NCBI RefSeq assembly: GCF_963675165.1
Contig: NC_087384.1
Location: 1,200,501 to 1,264,500 of the forward strand
Direction: 5' to 3'
From: Halichondria panicea
Lineage: Eukaryota; Porifera; Demospongiae; Suberitida; Halichondriidae
Length of the DNA stretch: 64,000 nt
In this document: piece by piece, positions 9,786 through 20,438 of the stretch
How positions within the stretch are numbered: position 1 is the stretch's first letter
Layout: each line of letters begins with the position of its first letter
Notes under the pieces: generated by a model
Databases searched by the model: none
Seen by the model: only the letters and a program-made list of their open reading frames with translations
What the model was told of the DNA's origin: nothing
Position numbers and translations under genes: made by a program

Positions 9786-12700
9786 CTAATCAGTACACTG
9801 GCTTGAACAAAACCATTTGCGTTTCTCATCGGGGCTAATACCCACACACTTCTTGTGGAACCACATTTTACAACTATCACATCTAATCATGGGTTTACTT
9901 CGATTATTTGGCTGCTTGCAATGGCAGTACAACTCAACCGTAACAATTTTTCGATAGAGGTTAGATGCAGGTACTCTCCTTTGACGTGTTTGAGGGAAAC
10001 AATCTAATAAAACCATCCTTCAAGTGTGTACGCATCAACTCCACATTTCTATGTGCTAAAAGTGGATCAGTGCTATGTACCAATTCCGTGGCATACGCAA
10101 TGGCAAACACACTGCAATCACTACATTTAGCTGCTTTTGCACGTTCATTAAGCAAAACGTAGCAGACCTTGTTGAGCAACGCCAGAAACTACAAATTTGT
10201 TCAATTGTAGCAGAGCTGATGTCACTGTACATACTGTCGTACACTTTCAATGTACTGGTATCGCACCACACATTACTAACTGTTACCCAATGAGACTTGC
10301 CAACGAGGATGATCTGTACAAAAGGTGTTTCCTCGTCAATGATTTTGAATGAGGCAGCCCTTTGCTCAAAGAGGATATTTTGCCAGCCGCTCAACTTATT
10401 GTCGCACTGTGATTTCAGCATAATTTGTGCGGCATTGATAATCCGATCATTCAACCACTCTACACTCGACTCCTGTTGTAACGTGAACATTGGTGATTTA
10501 CTCTATGCTTTCATACAAGGCTTTACAGGACTGTCGCTGATTTCAATAGTTGATTGGTTTTTGCTGGTAGTATCTGTCTTAGCTTGGGAAGCTTGGAGAG
10601 CTTTTGTGAGGTTTTTTTTCGAATTTTTTTTGCTTTCTTATCCACTGGTTGTGAATCAATCTCAATTGATTGTATGTTTTCATGAGATTGTACATGGTTT
10701 GCATGAGAGAGCAAATCAGAATCAGAATCGGATGATATCTCCGATATGACCCTAGATCGTTTCGGCTTGACTGAAGACTTGAGTGGCTCGGGGTGACTGC
10801 GTTTTGGCTTTGATTGTGACAAGAGGCCAACAAGGAAAGGTGGTGGACTGGCTGCAAAAGGCAAATCACCATGGTTACGTGGAAATCCCGGGATACTTGG
10901 ACAGGGGGTACATATATATAGGCATCGACAATTATTTAATAATTATGATTCATTATTAACATAATTATAGACTATAATTATATATACATGCATGCATGCA
11001 GTGAGATTTTATATACTGGAAGCATGCAGTGAGATTTTATATACTGGAAGGATAATAATTATGATGATGCATGCCTGCCATGCATGCAGTGCATGCTGAC
11101 TCACCAACAGTGACAACAGCATGAAGCCAATTTATTACTTCTGGTGTGAATGCTTGTAACACATCTGATGTTCCCACAATTTGTGTGTACTCCATCCTAA
11201 GAGCAAAACCAAATCCACAAAAGCCAAGTTCATCAAGTTCATCAAACTGTAAATATTAATAAGAGTCACTGACACTGGAGCATCTAAAACCTATTATATA
11301 TACAGGACTGGGGCACCTAAAACCTTACTGCAGTGCTGAACTGGGGCACCTAAAAACCTTACCGCAGTACTGGACTGGGGCACCTAAAACCTTATTGCAG
11401 TGCTGAACTGGGGCACCTAAAACCTTATTGCAGTGCTGAACTGGGGCACCTAAAACCTTATTGTAGTACTTGACTGGGGCACCTAAAACCTTATTGCGTA
11501 GTACTGCATGCATGGACTGGGGTATGGACTGGGATATGGCCTAAACCTTATATATATATATACTGCATGCAGTACTAGATTGGGGCGCCTAAATTCTTAC
11601 TGCAGTATGCATAAACTGGACTGCATGGGGCACCTAAAACCTTATAATTATACTGGAGTACATGCATGGGGCTGCATGGGGAACCTAAAACCTTACTGCA
11701 TTCACTGAGTACAGGACTGGGGCACCTATAGAGCCTACTGTATATAACAGAACAACTTGGCCGCATGATTCTCTGAGCTGCATGCGCATGCACCAGACGA
11801 GTATATAACTGCGTAATTATAGGGGGTAAATTTGGCGATTTGGCGAATCAAAGTGAGGGTCAACAAAATTAAAAATTGCCTAGATACGCAGTCCCAGTAT
11901 AATTTTATCGCACAAAGTTATAATGATCTCATGATCGTCAAATTAAAAATCGGCAATAATACTTCAATCGCCAAACAATATAATTATATAGGCTCCCCAA
12001 ATTACCCGCTATATACGGTATGGTTTTATAATTAGGTGCTCTGCGTGGTTCAAATATAATTATAATGTGCTGTATGCGTATATACACGTATATATAATTA
12101 ACATACCAGCTTCTGAATCTTCCGAAAACGTTTCTCAGCTTCTTTTAGGACACCTTTATGGGAGAGTCGCTCATTCGTTTCAGAACATTCTCTCAGAGCT
12201 TGTTTCTCATCGCTAGACAAGTTATTATAAGCTTCACTGGCTTCCTTGTTAAAAACACCTGGATTTCCAGCGGTTGCAATGGCACTCTTTCCACCTGTGT
12301 GCATGCATGCAGAACAATAGACAATGCATGTGTTTGTATGTGGATGTCGTATACATGCATGTATATATGTCTAGACCATGTATGCATGACGCTAATATAT
12401 ATATACCTTCAGATTTTCCGTACTCTTTTAGAAATTGGTGCCATGGCCCGCTTGACTTCTTCGGAATGTTGTACTGATCAGAGGGACCAGATTCATTCGC
12501 ATCAATGCCACCATGCTTAATTTTCATGTTTTCTCGGCGTATCCAGTTCTGTTCAACATCCATGAATCAATTCATCAAAAATACTACGTACTTCACTCAG
12601 TGAAAAAATGGTAATAAATCTACCTATAGATCTGCATAGCATGCATGATATAGTAAAAATAAATGTACCCTTATCTGCTTCTCGTTGAGGCCTGTACGGT

Positions 12701-12805
12701 CCTTTGCCATTTCCAGGAATGGTTGCTTTTTTTTCCCCAACCTGTCATACCCTTTCGGTACAGCGACAGCAATATTGTAGTTGTTGAAGTGGAGAAAGGG
12801 GCACA
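9786..12805 (-). pseudogene. HMG-like / Ulp1-like protease / PHD-finger gene, frameshifted
   Basis: A minus-strand series of exons I join by order and phase. About 12758-12666: PKGYDRLGKKKQPFLEMAKD. About 12556-12410: NWIRRENMKIKHGG and GPWHQFLKEYGKS. About 12295-12105: an HMG-like helix region. About 11250-11105: ELGFCGF and INWLHAVVTV. About 10890-10523: a lysine/serine-rich linker. Then a C48 (Ulp1-type) region from 10490: WLNDRIINAAQ, HWVTVSN, LKVYDSMYSD, and CSDCSVFAIAYA holding the likely catalytic Cys. Last is a PHD finger with all eight ligands (CHC, IRCDSC, WFHKKC, WFCSSQC). The frame slips between HWVTV...VQKQ and CSDC near 10128 and slips back near 10010, so two compensating indels divide the protease. 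Exon joins and the 5' end are inferred. Function unknown. Confidence 0.6.
11276..11735. repeat. Minisatellite, about 33-35 bp unit
   Basis: Roughly a dozen imperfect direct copies of ACTGGGGCACCTAAAACCTT followed by a variable ACTGCAGTACTG-like linker. It lies in an intron of the HMG/Ulp1/PHD gene. The translated VLGAPVQ repeats here are an artefact of this tract. Confidence 0.85.
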
Positions 12806-12935
12806 TTCAGTTCTTACAGCTTCCATAGAAATAGTCACAGGTAAAACCGACAATGAAAGAAAGGCACCTTGATGGCTATATCTACATGTGGTTGCTTAAA
12901 AATCTTCTTTTAAGTAAGGGGAGGGGCTGGTCTGC

Positions 12936-13000
12936 ATGCAGAACTTAGCCTTGATCCCAGCCCTTTCTCAATTGAGAGCGGCCTGGAATCGAGGCTATTG
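12936..13000. repeat. GCCTCGAT-type palindromic element
   Basis: Imperfect inverted repeat running from TTAGCCTTGATCCCAG, through a CTCAATTGAGA centre, to GGCCTGGAATCGAGGCTA. Members of the same family occur near 14650-14700, 16977-17032, 22833-22973, 40763, 44568-44627 and 55929-56027. Confidence 0.75.
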
Positions 13001-13585
13001 AGAACCTAAACCCAGTACCGCAGTGATTAGGTTCTTCCGGTATTCCAGTAAGCCACTGGAAAAAGGTTTCCGAACTGGGTGAGCATGTCTACGTTCGATA
13101 CTCCCTCTATGCAGTAATAGTTGCCTTGGGCATCTGTGCACAAAACAAAGCACTTGATTACAATACCACCATACCTGTGAGGATGTTCGACACTTTGCCA
13201 GACACAGTTTAAACTGATCCTTGAGAGAGGGTGATAGTTGACAGTGCTTCTTCTTAATTAATATGCTGCATAGCAACGGCTACTTGTCAGGATGGAGACA
13301 ACATGACACACAGTGTTCGTATACGGAGCAGCAATCACTCTTACATCTACTATACACTCAAAACGTAATGATCTATCTTTACAGCAACCAGACGACTCTA
13401 CATTTCCGGAGAACATACCGCATAGCCTGAAATTGATTTCATAGTAGTACTTTTTAGAGCTCTGGAAGTTAGCTAGCTGGCGAGAGTCAAATCTGATTTA
13501 AAGTGATGAGGGAGGTATATCAATTTACCTAATTCATCTACAATGAGTGCATGTGTGACCCTGTTTTGAGTTTCTGCATTCTTCC
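12985..13585 (-). pseudogene. SPRING1-like pseudogene, inverted copy
   Basis: Minus-strand copy of the SPRING1 gene whose exon lies at 1-156. Recognisable pieces are CRNSKQG and LIVDEL (about 13580-13530), SSGCCKD (about 13397), [16 protein letters not shown] (about 13340), [11 protein letters not shown] (about 13205-13173), and, after a 41 nt intron, GNYYCIEG (about 13120). Lesions: the codon after HPDK is TAG where the 1-156 copy has CAG, a 4 nt insertion follows in ATTAATTAAG, and the upstream conserved blocks lie in different frames. It is clearly non-functional. The copy also shows where the last exon of the left-edge gene should have been. Confidence 0.7.
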
Positions 13586-14350
13586 AATTGAGTGACATCA
13601 GGAGTATACATATACTCCTGGTGACATTATGAATAGGAATCCACTGGAACATAGGGAGTTCACTAGGGTCTTTTCGGATACGTTTGCCTGCCATCTGAGG
13701 TAAATAAATAAATGCTTACTTCTGATCTCTTCAAGTACAAGTAAGACTCAGAGTACCAATAATATACTAGAGAGTGTGATGAGCCCAATCCACACTAACC
13801 AGCTGGTGACTGGAATATGAGTAAAACTATACTGAGATAGAAATGGAACCACTCTCTTGTTGTGAAGACAGTAGTAACAATGTTGGAACCTCACAATTAA
13901 ATATCTGCTCACACACTCGAAGTCAGTCATGGACAAATCCCCCAGTGGGACAAACCAATTTTACCTCAAGTCTAACATCCATATATTCCGTATCGCCGTT
14001 AGCTACGAGCATTTTTTTTATGAGATCTGGGGGTCAATCTAATCACGCAGCCAATCATAGAGAGTAATCAATTGAGTAGTAATCAGTTGGCTAAGGTGCA
14101 AGCTATATCCTTCACTGCTGTTCGATCTTCAATTATGTGCATCTGTGGAACAAGATCATCAAATCACTGACCCCTACGTGATGTTGACATCACTCTTGCT
14201 ACAGAAGGGGGCACATGATCCCTTAACTGTCACCATGCATGCATGCATAACTGCTTTCAATAAACCATTATGTAGCTACATGTATATATACGTGCTTCTT
14301 ATTATTAAAATTATTTGAACAGAACTTTTTCAGAGAATTTTTTGCTACAG
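13586..14350. other. No recognisable gene
   Basis: A 73-residue minus-strand ORF (MAGKRIRKDPSELP) begins in this stretch at 13694, and a 62-residue ORF lies at 13936-13748. Neither shows a domain I recognise. The first overlaps the SPRING1-like pseudogene and may hold more of its 5' part. The rest is AT-rich spacer. Confidence 0.4.
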
Positions 14351-14583
14351 CAGTAGAGTACTGTATAGCGCGAATTTTCGAGGGGCTTAATTTTCGCGAA
14401 TTTCGTGGGTTAGCAATCCTACACGAAAATTAAGTCCACACGAAAATAGTTCTTCAATTAAAATTATATGCAAAGATTAAAGGCGTGGTTTCCGGTAAGT
14501 AGTCATTCCACAAACATTGCTTGTGCAATGAAATGCCATTCCACGAAATATAAGTGCCTCGAAAACTTCGCGCTATACGGTAT
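14351..14583. mobile_element. MITE, TACTGTATAGCGCGAA...TTCGCGCTATACGGTA
   Basis: Inverted ends GTATAGCGCGAA and TTCGCGCTATAC bracket about 200 bp with internal CACGAAAATTAAG-type inverted segments. A near full-length relative lies in opposite orientation at about 58100-58331. The TA at each outer end fits a TA target duplication, as in Tc1/mariner-type MITEs. Confidence 0.75.
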
Positions 14584-14711
14584 ATCATAGAGGTTTGTGC
14601 GTTGACATCATTATATTGTATATCAGATATCTCGATCCCGGGGGCAATTGACGCATACAGACCGCCTTCTCAATTGAGAGCGGCCTAGAATCGAGGCTAA
14701 TCATGCAGATG

Positions 14712-14862
14712 TATGCACATGACTTCCTGTATCTGGCACAAGCACACACTGACCAATCCAAGTGTGAGTGGATAATCTATCAAAAAAGCATGTACACTTG
14801 TGTTGGTCAGTGTGCAAATTCCAAGCCCATGACAGATACAGGAAGTCACGTTACTTTCTGAT
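14712..14862. mobile_element. Palindromic element (TGACTTCCTGTATCTG ends)
   Basis: TGACTTCCTGTATCTGGCAC near 14720 is mirrored by CAGATACAGGAAGTCA near 14830-14848, with internal CACACTGACCAA/TTGGTCAGTGTG arms. A related imperfect palindrome with GTGACTTCCTG and CAGGAAATCACGTT lies at about 39640-39775. Confidence 0.6.
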
Positions 14863-15203
14863 ACACAGTATGCCTATATATACGTTCGATATACTCTCTC
14901 TCTCTATTATATATACTCACTCCCCAGCACACATAATTATTCACAACCACCGCCGAATCCTCGCACACATGCACACACACACACGCAGGAAGTATTGTTA
15001 TGCATGTATGCATGGAACAAACGTTTTAAGCTTATTGCCTGAGGTGCCCTCATTCTTTCATTATTCACCAAATTATCAGTGTGGTTCTTCAAACTTCATA
15101 AAATATACGCATACACATTAACCAACCAAAAAGGTGTCTATATATAAGTCTAGTCTACCATGCAAGTATAATATAGGGTAACTACAGAGTTTTGTGTTCA
15201 TTT

Positions 15204-16089
15204 CTATGCGCATGAAGGAGGGGGATCGAAGTCACTGCTAGGAGGGGCCATGGCTACGAAAGAAGTAAACCTTACTTCCTCTGCACCGTGCCGTCCAAAA
15301 CTGAACAAAGCTAAGGGAACGTTTGGCTTATCATCAGCCACAAAAAGCACGATGTCGTTACCATCTTCCTGAAATAAAACAAAATTATTACTGAGCATGC
15401 AAATATTTACACTGTAACTTGCCAGGCGAAGAGTCCATCGGTCTACTTCCATTTTAGAACGGGGGTCCATGTGTCTGTCTCCAGTGGCCTTTTGTAGCCA
15501 CTCCCATACTTTCGGCATGCTTGGTAGTTTAATAGCATGTTTCATACAGTAGGTGCCTGTGCTGTTCCTGTTTAAGAAAATATCATAACAGCTAGCAGCC
15601 ATGCATGTACTAATATATAGGTCAACAATTATTATTAGACATGCATAATTATAACAAGGGTATTCGCTTATTAACTGTTGAATACATGACATTGTGCATA
15701 GCATACATTTCAACATCGTAGGCCATTTTCGTGTCAAACTTTTCCAGATGCATGTCAGTGAACGTAACATTATCCTTCCACTCTTTGAACTCGACACTCC
15801 TCGTTGCCGCCATTTTCATTTCGTCACGCTCCCATTTACCTGTATAGTGACAAATTTTACCTAACCAAAGAATCACCTATATAGACTCTATACCTTTTCC
15901 CATCAAACGTTCTCTGCCATGTTCAGCAATGTGAACATCAATCTATATATTGATGTGTGAATCCACGCATATTAATCATAATAAAAGTACCTCAGTCATG
16001 AATGTCTCAGGGATCATTGGAGGTTTTAGAGGTGGCTGTGCATAGCACACAGCTACTAGAGCAAAAACAGCAACTGCAACCTTGAGCAT
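15204..16089 (-). CDS. Ependymin-related secreted protein A4
   Basis: Complete A-type gene. Signal peptide from 16089 (MLKVAVAVFALVAVCYAQPP). Exon 2 (about 15940-15897) encodes IDVHIAEHGRERLMGKG. Exon 3 has MAATRSVEFKEWKDN. Exon 4 has VWEWLQKATGDR and VDRWTLR. The last exon has DIVLFVADDKPNVPLALFSF and ends DFDPPPSCA. The 54 nt intron with a GCAAGT donor is present and open in frame; from exon 3 to the end the genomic DNA reads through as one 197-residue ORF. Sequence outside the exons closely matches the A3 region (about 3.6-4.6 kb), so one arose from the other by a duplication now separated by 11 kb. A4 lacks the exon 2 deletion of A3 and looks intact. Confidence 0.65.
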
Positions 16090-16144
16090 TTTAAACAAGC
16101 TTGTGAAAAAAATGTATGTGCAGGTGTTTTGTGCACAGGACTTT

Positions 16145-16225
16145 TATAATAGTGGGATGACACGCATGCGCATACTAGAGTTCAGTCAGACTTGTGATTG
16201 CAATATGATCCTGCTGGTCCCTCCC
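16145..16225 (-). promoter_or_regulatory. Conserved upstream block of A4
   Basis: Contains ACGCATGCGCATA, AGAGTTCAGTCAG and TGTGATTG in the order seen upstream of A1 and A2. Confidence 0.4.
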
Positions 16226-16338
16226 CCAGCCTACGTCCAATATTCACAAACACATGACAAATGAATACACTTATCAATAAATGGAATGTTCTCCAGCTAG
16301 CATGCTAGTCTCATGTTCAAATGAATATATATATACAA

Positions 16339-17642
16339 CTATGAATCTTGGCATGCTTTTGGGAGCTCGAATGCACTTGGGTCGGGAGTAGCAGCATTGA
16401 AGCTGGCAATTGTATATTTCACAAAATTCTCAGCTTCTTTGCGGTTGTAGTAGACAGGCACATTAGGGTTGTCAGGGGCTACAGCCAGCTCAAAACGTAC
16501 ATTAGCAACCTGCACAAGAAGCATACAAAATTTGCCACAAGATAAGTGATTAAATTCAATGAGTAGATTCAACTATAGTGCTTGTATATTAGGATAATCA
16601 CTCACTGTCAATCCCCAGAAGTCGTAATTTATTTCTTTGATTTTCTTTTGTCCCTCGTACGTTGCTAACTTAACCCAGTCAAAGAATGGAGGCAGTCTGG
16701 AGGTGACATTCCTGCTCTCAGGAACACATCTCTCCCCTCCAAACTTTCTGCAAGTTGAAACACATCATAATTAGAACTTCCAAACATAACATTTTTGTTG
16801 ACTGGGCTTGTGGTTGATATGCTACTGAAGTGCATGCAGCCAACAATGTCCACCACACTCCCACACGGCTGTGCATGTCTACTTTACTAATGAAATTAGT
16901 GGTCAGGTTAGCTGCACTTCAACTTCAGTGATATAATATTGTAGCATTCAACATACATGTAAGCCGGTCATAACTTAGCCTCGAGACCAGGCCGATTAAA
17001 ATACTTAATCGGCCTGGATTCGAGGCTAGTCATAATTTTGCCACAGCTCAAATTTTCGTACCATTGGATTCCATGTTAAACATGCTTCTATATATCTTTT
17101 TAGCTCCAACCAGCTAAAAGGTAGCATGTTGTCAACCACATAAAGCCTAAATGAAGCCATGATTGTGACCACATACTTCCAGGGACAACAAACTCAAAGC
17201 AAAACACAAATTGACTTTTAACTATCTATTTACAGTACGTATAGCTATTGATGGCATACCCTCTGACATAGTACGCCATGTGACTCGTTGTAGAGTTGTA
17301 GATAAGGAGGGTTCTAAAGATATCCTTAGTCTCGGAATATTCTGCTCCTTCCATCTCCAGCTGCTTCCCAAAATCATGGCATATTACGACTGCACAAGGG
17401 AACACCAAAAATCACAGCAGTAATGCACACATGCTTAACAACAGTTCGTAACAGTACGTCTTTCTCATGGTTAACATATTGGAATTGATAGATTTAGGTC
17501 TACTGTTACATTTTCCAGTGAGTGTTCTCTCAGAGGTATGAAACTCAATCTCTCCATCAGCACAGAATGTTTCAGCCACCTCTGGAACAGAAGGGGCAGC
17601 ACTGCACACAGCAACCAGACAGGCCAACAAGAGCAGCTTCAT
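16339..17642 (-). CDS. Ependymin-related secreted protein B1
   Basis: Four-exon B-type gene. Exon 1 (from 17642): signal peptide MKLLLLACLVAVCSAAP, then PEVAETFCADGEIEF, ending GK before a GTAACA donor. Exon 2 (about 17394-17266): VICHDFGKQLEM, then STTSHMAYYVRG. Exon 3 (about 16752-16607): ERCVPESRNVTSRLPPFFDW and ATYEGQKKI. Exon 4 (about 16512-16339): NVPVYYNRKEAENF, ending DPSAFELPKACQDS. Three Cys, an NxT site and the DPxxFxxPxxC C-terminus fit an ependymin-related secreted protein of about 200 residues. Intron 2 is about 0.5 kb and contains a short GCCTCGA palindrome. No lesion noticed. Confidence 0.65.
16977..17032. repeat. GCCTCGAG-type palindrome
   Basis: TTAGCCTCGAGACCAGGCCG is mirrored by CGGCCTGGATTCGAGGCTAG around an AAAATACTTAAT centre. 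It lies within intron 2 of B1. Confidence 0.8.
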
Positions 17643-18193
17643 CTTAGCACAGGCAAGTATAGCTAGTCTACTTCACCAGAATAATTAGACAGGAAATTGC
17701 AAATTAAGGTGGTATTTGTATGGTTCAGTGAGTAAGTAATGTGACACCATTTAACATGTCAGTTGAACTTTGTATCCTAATACCTTATGCACTTAAGTAA
17801 ATTTTACCAATGGGTATAGCTACATTGTTACATTTGGAGCAGCAACATGCACGCACAACACGGTTAGCCAGCAACCAGCATACTTACATCACATGTTCCT
17901 TTAAAGTAAATTTTACCAATGTGGCATAGCTACATCGTCACATTTGGAGCAGCATGCATGCACAACACAGTCAGCCAGCAACCAGCATACTTAACATCAC
18001 ATGTTCCTTAAGGTCAATGTTTGTTTACAGTTTTGTATCAGGTGATTTCATTAAATCTCATGAATAATAAATTCATTCATTATTTGGCAAAAAACGTGGC
18101 AGCATTAACTAAAGGTATATGTTACATACATGCATGTACAACAGCATTTCTGTACAGTTAAACGATAGAAGATCGTTGGTTCAACTAGTGTGT

Positions 18194-19093
18194 TCATGGT
18201 CCCTTGCACTGAGAGGGGATATCGAACACTTTAGGGTCGGGGGCAGTAGCGTTGAAGCTCATGAAACTGTAGTGGACAAAATCCTCAGCTTCTTTTCGGT
18301 TATAGTAGACAGGCACATTAGGATTGCCAGGGGACACAAACAATTCCAAACGGATGTCAGCAATCTGCATGCATGAGGTACATTTTTGCGGATACAAATT
18401 TTTGCACCTGGTAAAAGTATAGAGATTTATATTAAGCGAGCCCAAGCTAAGCACTAGCACAAGTGCTTGTATATACATAACCTATATAGTTGGGCAATCC
18501 ACTCACTGTCAATCCCCAGTGGTCGTAACTCATTTCTCTGACTTTCTCCTGTCCCTCGTAAGTAGCAAACTGAAGCCAGTCAAAGAATGGAGGCAGTGTG
18601 GAGGTAACATTCCTCATTTCAGGAGCACAGCGTGGTTCATCCTTCCCATTTCTACTTTCCTGCATATGAAACGCATACAGAAATTCGAGCTATATAGCAT
18701 ACCCTCTGAGGTAGTAGGCCATATGACTGGTCATAGAGTCGTATCGGAGCAGTGACCCGAAAAACATATCGGGATCTTGGTACATGGCAGCTTGAACCTC
18801 CATCTGCTTGACCTGGTCACGACAGATATCAACTGTGCAAGAACAGATGAAAATATGGAGCTATAGCTCCCTAGAGCTCCCAATACATTCATTTAAAGAG
18901 TACATGCTATTAATTAAGCATGAATATTAATTAAGCATAAATATCTTTCTCTCTTACATTTGCCTATGTCAGTTTTCTCAGATTGATGGAACTCAATCTC
19001 CCCACCTCCACAGAAAGACTCAGCCACCTTTGGAGCAGGAGGGTTAGCACTGCACACTGCAACCAGACAGGCTACAAAGAAAAGCTTCATCAT
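18194..19093 (-). CDS. Ependymin-related secreted protein B2
   Basis: Start at 19093 (MMKLFFVACLVAVCSA, signal peptide) followed by PKVAESFCGGGEIEF. Exon 2 (about 18832-18700): DICRDQVKQMEVQ, then LLRYDSMTSHMAYYLRG. Exon 3 (about 18665-18510): CAPEMRNVTSTLPPFFDWLQ, ATYEGQEKVREMSYDHW. Exon 4 (about 18366-18194): IRLELFVSPGNPNVPVYYNR, ending DPKVFDIPSQCKGP. All exon boundaries read here are GT-AG and in phase. Intact. A clear B-family member on the same strand as its neighbours B1 and B3, about 0.5-1.1 kb away. Confidence 0.7.
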
Positions 19094-19309
19094 CTCAGCT
19101 GATTTATTAATATTCAATTGCAACTAGGGCAGGTAGGTAGCTCATAGAAGACGATGGTCAGCATGAACAATCGCAATCATGTGATGCATGAATAACCTCA
19201 ACCATGCAGCCCATATGTGCAATGAATATTCTGCAACATTAATTAACAACAGCCAATTTACAGTTAAAAGACAGTAAAAATCATTGCATGCATGGTTCAA
19301 CTAGTGTGT

Positions 19310-20236
19310 TCATGGTCCCTTGCACACAGGGGGGACATCGAACACTTTAGGGTCGGAGGGGGTAGTAGCATTGAAGCTCTTGAAACTGTAAAAGACAAAA
19401 TCCTCAACTGATATGCGGTTGTAGAAAACAGGCACATTTGGAGTGCCAGGGGCTACAGCCAGCTCAAAACGCACATCAGCAACCTGCATGTATAATTATG
19501 TGTGATAATTTTTTCACCTGAAAATATATAGGTTTATTATTAAACGAGTCCAAAGCTAAGCTGCCATGCAAGTGCTTGTAACAGTAATAACCCATGCATG
19601 CAATAGACAATCATGCAATAGACAACTATAGTGCAAGCACTCACCGTCAGTGCCCATACGTCGTAACTCATTTCTCTCACTTTCCTCTGCCCCTCGTAAT
19701 TAGCAACTTTAACCCAGGAAAAGAATGAAGGCAGAGGGAAGGTGAGATTCCTCATCATGGGAGCACAGTGTTCCTTACCCTCTTCCCTACAAAAAAAGTG
19801 TAAAGCTATAAAGTAGTTACACAATGACAATAATGCAGATATTTGAGCTATAGACCTAGCATGCATGCATGCATACCCTCTGATGTAGTAGGCCATGTGA
19901 CTGGTCGTCGAATCGTATCGGAGTAGTGACTGACGTCTATTGTGCATATCTTTGTCATCATACTTGGCATCTTGAACCTCCATCTGTTTGACCTCGTCAC
20001 GGCACATCATAACTGTGCAAGAACAAATGATGATGCATGTAGCTGACAAATATTCATAGCAAGAGTCTATGCAAAACATATAATTACTTATAATAGCTCT
20101 TACATTCGCCCATGGCAGTGACTTCAGTTTCATGGAACTCAATTTCCCCATCTCCACAAAATGTTTCAGCCACATTTGGTACAGGAGGGATAGCACTGCA
20201 CACTGCAATCATACAGGCCAAGAAGAGAAGCTTCAT
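19310..20236 (-). CDS. Ependymin-related secreted protein B3
   Basis: Signal peptide MKLLFLACMIAVCSAIPP from 20236, then NVAETFCGDGEIEF. Exon 2 (about 20013-19878): MMCRDEVKQMEVQDAKYDD, LLRYDSTTSHMAYYIRG. Exon 3 (about 19787-19648): CAPMMRNLTFPLPSFFSW, ANYEGQRKVREMSYDVW. Exon 4 (about 19484-19310): VRFELAVAPGTPNVPVFYNR, ending DPKVFDVPPVCKGP. Intact. A short tract of CATGC repeats lies in intron 2. Confidence 0.7.
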
Positions 20237-20438
20237 TTTAGCTGATCTATTAATATGCAACTAGGACAAGCAAATAAACCAGCCAGTGTAATGGTTTATT
20301 ATATAAAGGTCAACATGAACCATCATGTGATGCATGAATAAGTTTAAACAGCCCCTCCCCCACATTTGCAATGGAGATTGCAACAAAATGTTTACAGTTA
20401 AAGGACAGTAAGATCGTTGCATGGTTCAACTAGTGTGT

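Noticed and set aside
11325-11513. 62-residue minus-strand ORF of VLGAPVQ repeats
   Set aside because: It is the translation of the ACTGGGGCACCTAAAACC minisatellite; no start, codon or homology evidence for a real repeat protein.
13473-13936. Small minus-strand ORFs as a separate gene
   Set aside because: No domain, and the first overlaps the 5' remnant of the SPRING1-like pseudogene; insufficient support for an independent gene.
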